NCBI GenBank assembly: GCA_017555205.1
Contig: JAFZGW010000019.1
Location: 35,387 to 99,386, forward strand
Length of the DNA stretch: 64,000 bases
Source: Akkermansia sp.
GTDB taxonomy: Bacteria > Verrucomicrobiota > Verrucomicrobiia > Verrucomicrobiales > Akkermansiaceae
Reading direction: 5' to 3'
Below are positions 59,553-64,000 of the stretch, one piece after another. Each line of letters opens with the position of its first letter. The first letter of the stretch is position 1. The notes under the pieces are model-generated. The model was given only the letters and a program-made list of their open reading frames with translations. It did not search any database and had not been told where the DNA came from. A program made the position numbers and the translations under genes.

Positions 59553-59579
59553 GGCTCCCTGAAATCAGGGAGCCTTTTT
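59553..59579 (+). terminator. Rho-independent terminator
   Basis: Ten-bp stem GGCTCCCTGA/TCAGGGAGCC with loop AA and a T5 tail. It ends the AP2-like gene and overlaps the 3' end of the convergent gene. Confidence 0.85.
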
Positions 59580-61076
59580 AACATTCTTATCTTCTGCGGG
59601 CTTCGGCTTGGGTCGGAAAGGTGCCGAACTCTTCTTCACCGCGTTGAGCCAGGGCGTAGCGGCACAGCGCAGTTCGAGGGAGTCGAACAAGCCCAAAGCC
59701 CGCTCCACCGCCCCGGTAGCCGCTGTGACCGAAGCCTGCATAAGCGAGGCGCGCACTTTATCCGCCTCCGCATAGTGCCTCCTTGCCGCAAGGGCAAAAT
59801 ATTCAGCAGCCATGGGAAAACGCTTTTCCCATGTGCAGTACCATGCGAACATCTCGGCATAAAGTCCGGCATTGGGCGTAGATAATTTTTGCTCGACAGC
59901 ATTTTGCATGGCACGAAAATCGCCGTTTGACCTACGGAATATATCCTGCCACCCGGCGTAAGGGTTATCTCGAGACGGACGCAAATTTGCCGGGAACGGT
60001 CGATAGAGCGGATCCCCCAGCACGATACCCTGCCAACTCACCGAGGGAGAAGCCACCAGCACAGCCTCCCCTACCTGAGCGCCGGCCAGCAATTTCTCGT
60101 AAAATATACCATAATTCAAACAAGCCCCCAAATAGGGTTCCGCCACATTGCCTGCCGTCACACAAGCGCCGCGCTTAAGCAATGCACTCACCCACGATAT
60201 GCCATCGTAAATATTGATGGCGCTGTAGGAATGCAGGTGGAACGCAATAGACCCGCGCCCCAAGCGCCAAGTTGCAGGTGCACTCGCCCCAAACGGGCCA
60301 TTAGCATTGCGGGTATACCAACCGAAATAAACGGCCACCTGCTTCATCAGCGGGAACCCGTCGGCCAACGTTGACTTGGAGCTTTCGTAAAAGAGCGGCT
60401 GCCCACGTTTACGGGCAAGCTCAGCGGCTTGTCTTATCATACTATCTCCGTCTTTATACGGGCCACCATTATCTGCCACAACCCAGCCCCATAAACCACT
60501 CTTTTCAACCTCGACCGGTTCATTTATCATGCGGAAAATAGCGGCTTCGTCCGGGCCGTCTATTCGGCAAACCGTCAATACTCGCGGCAGTTCCTTTTTA
60601 CCCGGTATCTTCTGCTTGAAATGAGGATTTTTACCCATGCCCTTTTTGGGGAACTCAGCCCCCAGCAACATAAGCTCGGAATCCACAGCGGCCTCAGTAC
60701 GCGCAGCACCGGTTCCCATGGGCTTTCCATTTATCACCTCTTCTTTCACACGCAGGGGGATATCAGGCATCAGCACCATGGCGCGCATCAGTCGGCGCCC
60801 ATTGCGTGGGCCGCACGGCCACATCATCCCGCGCTTATACCCCAACTGCAACAGCGGTTGAACTATCAGAGCCTCAAATTGCTCTCGCTCAATATCCCCG
60901 CGCGCTATCCCCGAAAGCGGTATAAGCTGCTCCTTCGGTATGCGCCGCGCCTCACAATAGCGCAATGCCGCCGCTTGGCTTATCGGCGATTCCGCATTGT
61001 ACACCACGGCCACCTCAGTCGGCTCTATCGCCCACACACTCAGGCATGCTAAAATGATACAGAGTATATACCTCAT
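59565..61076 (-). CDS. TIGR03790-family protein
   Basis: 503 residues from ATG 61076, which begins a signal peptide (MRYILCIILACLSVWA). Landmarks match the family: VVYNAESPISQAAALRYCEARRIP, RMINEPVEVEKSGLWGWVVADNGG, SYSAINIYDGISWV, GACVTAGNVAEPYL and GDPLYRPF. The family is found in Planctomycetes/Verrucomicrobia-type bacteria; function is unknown. Upstream start 61151 rejected because it lacks a promoter. Confidence 0.78.
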   Translation of the reverse strand: MRYILCIILACLSVWAIEPTEVAVVYNAESPISQAAALRYCEARRIPKEQLIPLSGIARGDIEREQFEALIVQPLLQLGYKRGMMWPCGPRNGRRLMRAMVLMPDIPLRVKEEVINGKPMGTGAARTEAAVDSELMLLGAEFPKKGMGKNPHFKQKIPGKKELPRVLTVCRIDGPDEAAIFRMINEPVEVEKSGLWGWVVADNGGPYKDGDSMIRQAAELARKRGQPLFYESSKSTLADGFPLMKQVAVYFGWYTRNANGPFGASAPATWRLGRGSIAFHLHSYSAINIYDGISWVSALLKRGACVTAGNVAEPYLGACLNYGIFYEKLLAGAQVGEAVLVASPSVSWQGIVLGDPLYRPFPANLRPSRDNPYAGWQDIFRRSNGDFRAMQNAVEQKLSTPNAGLYAEMFAWYCTWEKRFPMAAEYFALAARRHYAEADKVRASLMQASVTAATGAVERALGLFDSLELRCAATPWLNAVKKSSAPFRPKPKPAEDKNVKKAP

Positions 61077-61132
61077 AGTTAACTTATATGTGTACTTTAG
61101 CACACAAAATATCCTCTTGGCAAGTACGAAAT

Positions 61133-61165
61133 CCCCCGGTTCTGCCATCATGGCAAAACCGGGGG
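61133..61165 (-). terminator. Hairpin after the oadA gene
   Basis: CCCCCGGTT/AACCGGGGG (9 bp), plus an inner TGCCA/TGGCA. T-run after it on the minus strand is weak, so terminator strength is uncertain. Confidence 0.55.
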
Positions 61166-61190
61166 GGAGAAAAACGGAGTCAGCGAAGTT

Positions 61191-62684
61191 TTACTTCTCC
61201 TCGATGTGTACGTCGTACACGCGACCCATGATGTTGAGCTTCATGTCGCGACCGGAGATAGCGGCGGATACGCCAACGGTGGACAGAGATACGGGGGCGC
61301 CGTAGTTCTCCTCCTTCTTCACCGTTACGGGCTCGGGGCGCTTACCGGCATAGTAGTCCTCAAGCTGCTGGGGGAACATAGCGTAAATCACGCAGTTCTC
61401 ATCTGTAGCGGGGATATTCTTAGCGGTGAGCTTGTCGCGCAGCTCCTGCATACCGGGCGCCTTAAGGTCGGCGGGGCGGCAGGTGATAACGGGCTTGCCG
61501 GAGCGCTTGGCACACTCAGCCTGCAGCTCGGGATCCACGGGGGCGGGTGTGTGACCATAGTAGCCGAGAGCCACGTCCATGGTCTGCGGGGTAATCTGCT
61601 TCCAGCGACCGAACTTCACGTTGAATGCAGCCTGAGAACCCACAATCTGAGAGGTGGGGGTTACAAGCGGAATCCAGCCGAGCGCCTTACGAACCACGGG
61701 AATTTCAGCCATCACTTCGTCGAACTTGTCCATGATGTTGAGTTCCTTCAGCTGGTTACGGAAGTTGGAGAGCATACCGCCCGGCACCTGGTAAAGCAGA
61801 GTGGCGCTGTCCACAACCTCATTCTTGTGGCTGGTGAAACGCCCCAAGCTCTCATAGATGGGCTGCAGCATGCCGGAAATCTTCGTGAGCTTCTCGGTGA
61901 AGTCGTCGGCCACCTCCGGGCAGCGGTCATAGCCCTTCAGCAGAGCCAGCATGCGCATGCAGTCCGGCTGGGCAGTACCGTTAGCGAAGGGAGAAATGGA
62001 GCAGTCCACGGCGTCTGCACCGGCGTTGATACCGGCCACATAGGCACCGGCACCCAGACCGGCTGTGTCGTGCGTGTGAATCCAAACCGGCAGGTTGGTG
62101 CTCTTCTTAATAGCCTCCACCAGAGCAGCAGTCTCGCTCGGGGGAATAAGGCCGGCCATATCCTTAATCACGATACCGTCTGCCCCCATATCAGCAATCT
62201 TCTTACCCAAGTTGGCGAAGTACTCAAGATTGTGTACGGGGGAAGTGGTGTAGCAGATGGTGCCGTGAGCAGTGGCACCGGCCTCCTTAGCAGCACGGAT
62301 GGAAGTGCGCATGTTCTCCGGGTCATTCAGACAGTCGAAGATACGGAAGATGTTCATGCCGTGCTTGGCGCTGGTCTTTACGAAAGCCTCTACCACATCA
62401 TCCGGGTAGTTCGTGTAGCCCACCATGTTCTGACCACGCAGCAGCATCATGTGCGGGGTCTTCGGAGCCAGCTTCTTCAGGGTGTCCAAACGATCGAAGG
62501 GCAGCTCGCCCAGGAAACGAAGCCCGGAGTCAATCGTGGCACCGCCCCAGGTTTCGAGCGCGGAGAAGCCCATCGTGTCAAGAATCGGGGCAATTTCGAG
62601 CATCTGCTCGGTAGCCATACGGGTGGCGGCCAGCGACTGGTGACCGTCGCGGAGTACTGTGCAGTTGAATGTTGCAGGTTTCAT
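61191..62684 (-). CDS. oadA: Oxaloacetate decarboxylase/pyruvate carboxylase-type carboxyltransferase alpha
   Basis: 497 residues. Landmarks: LRDGHQSL (start), metal/biotin-transfer region VIKDMAGL (about residue 167) and HTHDTAGLGAGAY (about 208), typical of the carboxyltransferase domain of oxaloacetate decarboxylase alpha. It ends without a biotinyl domain (no AMKM motif), so a separate biotin carrier subunit would be needed. A promoter TTGACG-18-TAGTCT precedes it (62735-62764). It could be part of a Na+-pump decarboxylase or a carboxylase. Confidence 0.85.
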   Translation of the reverse strand: MKPATFNCTVLRDGHQSLAATRMATEQMLEIAPILDTMGFSALETWGGATIDSGLRFLGELPFDRLDTLKKLAPKTPHMMLLRGQNMVGYTNYPDDVVEAFVKTSAKHGMNIFRIFDCLNDPENMRTSIRAAKEAGATAHGTICYTTSPVHNLEYFANLGKKIADMGADGIVIKDMAGLIPPSETAALVEAIKKSTNLPVWIHTHDTAGLGAGAYVAGINAGADAVDCSISPFANGTAQPDCMRMLALLKGYDRCPEVADDFTEKLTKISGMLQPIYESLGRFTSHKNEVVDSATLLYQVPGGMLSNFRNQLKELNIMDKFDEVMAEIPVVRKALGWIPLVTPTSQIVGSQAAFNVKFGRWKQITPQTMDVALGYYGHTPAPVDPELQAECAKRSGKPVITCRPADLKAPGMQELRDKLTAKNIPATDENCVIYAMFPQQLEDYYAGKRPEPVTVKKEENYGAPVSLSTVGVSAAISGRDMKLNIMGRVYDVHIEEK

Positions 62685-62828
62685 GATTTTATTAAAAGGC
62701 TACAGGGTACAATGCACCCCTCTTTGTTGCTGATAGACTACCACAAAGTACACCCGCGCGTCAAGAAAATTCCCCTGCAGCAGTAAAAAAAGAACGGCGC
62801 ACAAATATGCGTATTTCTGAGGAATGTG

Positions 62829-62860
62829 AAAAAAAACCGCAGCTCAGCAATGAGCTGCGG
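62829..62860 (-). terminator. Rho-independent terminator
   Basis: Ten-bp stem CCGCAGCTCA/TGAGCTGCGG with loop GCAA and eight T on the minus strand. It ends the PEP-CTERM gene. Confidence 0.9.
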
Positions 62861-62889
62861 TTTTTGAAAAAAAGAAGCAGAACTTTGCT

Positions 62890-63606
62890 TTACTTGCGAC
62901 GACGGCGGGCGGCAAGGCCGGCCAGAGCAAGCAGAGAAAGTGTAGCAGTGGTGGGCTCGGGAATGGAAGCAGTAGCCACAGCGCCGGCAAGAGCCTTCAT
63001 ATTGGCTTCATTACCGCCCTTGTACCCGTCGAAGTAGTAGCTGGCAGCTACAGAGTCATCAAAGGTCAATGCATCAGCACCGGCACTACTGGACTTAAGA
63101 GCACTGGCAAACACATAGCTATCGACAAGAACGCTACCGTCATTGCCAATAAGAGTGAAGGCCACAGCTGTACCGTCAGCTTTACCGAAGGAATAGACAA
63201 GGCCGGCAGAAGCAACAGCATCCCAACCGGTACCCTCAGCCTCACCATTCAGGTCGGCAAGATTTGTATTACCCTGCCACTGTACACCATCCCAAGCTGT
63301 ACCATCAGCCCAGCGAGCATACAGACCAGAAGTGTTAATCGTACTACCATCCGAGCTGCCATTCACAGTAACACCAGTGGCGGTACCGTTGCAGATATAC
63401 TTCACGATATCTGTACCCCAAGCAGCAGGCTGCCCCTGCTCCAACAACTTTCCAAGCTCCTCAACATCAAGCTTAAGAGCGACAGTAAAGTTGCCACTCT
63501 GAGTATCGTAACCGTCGTTACCGGCCTGAGCTATAAGAGCCTCGTCAAGAGACGTAGCCATCGCCACGCTGCTTGCTGCCAAAAGAGCAATAAGAGTCTT
63601 TTTCAT
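62890..63606 (-). CDS. PEP-CTERM sorting-domain protein
   Basis: 238 residues. Signal peptide (MKKTLIALLAASSVAMA), then an extracellular beta-rich region, and a C-terminal tripartite sorting signal: PEP, a hydrophobic helix, then RRRRK. PEP-CTERM proteins are processed and anchored by EpsH-type sortases. No catalytic motif is recognised. It is the last host gene in the window. Confidence 0.85.
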   Translation of the reverse strand: MKKTLIALLAASSVAMATSLDEALIAQAGNDGYDTQSGNFTVALKLDVEELGKLLEQGQPAAWGTDIVKYICNGTATGVTVNGSSDGSTINTSGLYARWADGTAWDGVQWQGNTNLADLNGEAEGTGWDAVASAGLVYSFGKADGTAVAFTLIGNDGSVLVDSYVFASALKSSSAGADALTFDDSVAASYYFDGYKGGNEANMKALAGAVATASIPEPTTATLSLLALAGLAARRRRK

Positions 63607-64000
63607 AATTGTCATATATTAGTTTGTAGCTTTGTACAGAACCAGTCGAGCCTACCATCTTTAGCCGAACAGAACCCAACACAAAATCCTGATGTCTTCA
63701 TTTTACAACATTAACGATGCCATAGCAAGCAGAAAAATACGCAAAATCTAAAAAATGCCATAGCTGTCCAAAAAGCGATCTAAAGAAGAGGGGGTTATGA
63801 GGAGAAAAATATCAACGAAAAGAAAACAAAAATGGAGATTGAGTTCTGGGGTGCCAGCTATTAAACTGGCGGTGCAAAAAAAATGAACCAATCTCCGAAC
63901 AGTAACCTACCATTGTGTGCACAACTTGTCAATGATTTGATAAGCCATACTGCATTTTCTTCCATTGTCAAGACTTACAATTCTGACAGAAATACCAAAA
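63607..64000. other. Intergenic region right of the PEP-CTERM gene
   Basis: No convincing gene in about 390 bases. AT-rich. One notable structure: 8-bp arms GGAGATTG/CAATCTCC (63834-63841 with 63889-63896) enclosing a second hairpin GCCAG/CTGGC (63853-63857 with 63866-63870). Confidence 0.5.

Noticed and set aside
1..64000. CRISPR array or diversity-generating retroelement
   Set aside because: No regularly spaced repeats with unique spacers were seen, and no reverse transcriptase or variable-repeat pair near the tail fibre genes.

Overview
The window looks like one chromosomal stretch of a Verrucomicrobiota bacterium, most likely Akkermansiaceae. The inference rests on the C-terminal PEP-CTERM sorting signal of the protein at 62890-63606 (motif PEP, a hydrophobic helix, then RRRRK), the moderately high GC content and host genes with short or absent 5' leaders. 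No database search was possible, so the taxonomy is inferred.

Layout. Positions 1-2097 are host: the 3' part of tatC, a membrane-GNAT fusion and a small membrane protein. Positions 2259-47037 are a tandem array of integrated elements at the 3' end of a tRNA-Arg(CCT) gene (47024-47095, minus strand). Element 1 (about 2371-6292) is a short degenerate island: a small basic protein, a HicAB toxin-antitoxin pair, an unfamiliar two-gene pair (a possible phospholipase-D-like protein and a membrane coiled-coil protein), and a tyrosine integrase inactivated by an internal deletion. A 112-bp integrase-proximal sequence occurs at both 2259-2370 and 6167-6278, which suggests a third, older insertion whose body is gone. 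Element 2 (about 6280-47037) is an apparently complete temperate podovirus-like prophage of about 40.7 kb with an intact integrase.

Phage biology. The virion genes, on the minus strand, resemble the T7 particle plan: portal, scaffold, capsid, tubular protein A, three internal virion proteins, tubular-B-like protein, tail fibres and terminase. No phage RNA polymerase is visible. Four virion transcription units are preceded by the same 40-bp block (a fixed sequence, a 13-nt spacer and a TAGAAT-like box). The last internal virion protein is 3491 residues long and looks like a polyvalent effector protein with two ADP-ribosyltransferase-like regions, nuclease-like regions and a HExxH metallopeptidase motif, separated by recurrent short linkers. 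Early genes include a Bet/RecT annealase, a PD-(D/E)XK nuclease, an SSB-like protein, a RusA resolvase and a replication protein. A Tad2-like (DUF2829) anti-defence protein and a SieB-like exclusion protein are also present. Lysogeny seems to be controlled by two ribbon-helix-helix proteins with palindromic operators.

The most novel-looking locus is at 44880-45698: a consensus promoter, an approximately 120-nt highly structured RNA (four nested helices plus an 11-bp hairpin) and, directly downstream, a NYN-domain (PIN-like) nuclease gene. It lies in the cargo slot beside the integrase, the same place where element 1 carries HicAB and its membrane pair.

Positions 47152-64000 are host again: a hypothetical protein, a YfgM-like TPR protein, metF, a membrane coiled-coil protein, pgsA, a run of envelope genes (lipoprotein, M23 peptidase, TPR protein), an endonuclease/exonuclease/phosphatase protein, hemB, an rsmA-Nudix fusion, an AP2-like small protein, a TIGR03790-family protein, an oxaloacetate decarboxylase alpha-type carboxyltransferase and the PEP-CTERM protein.
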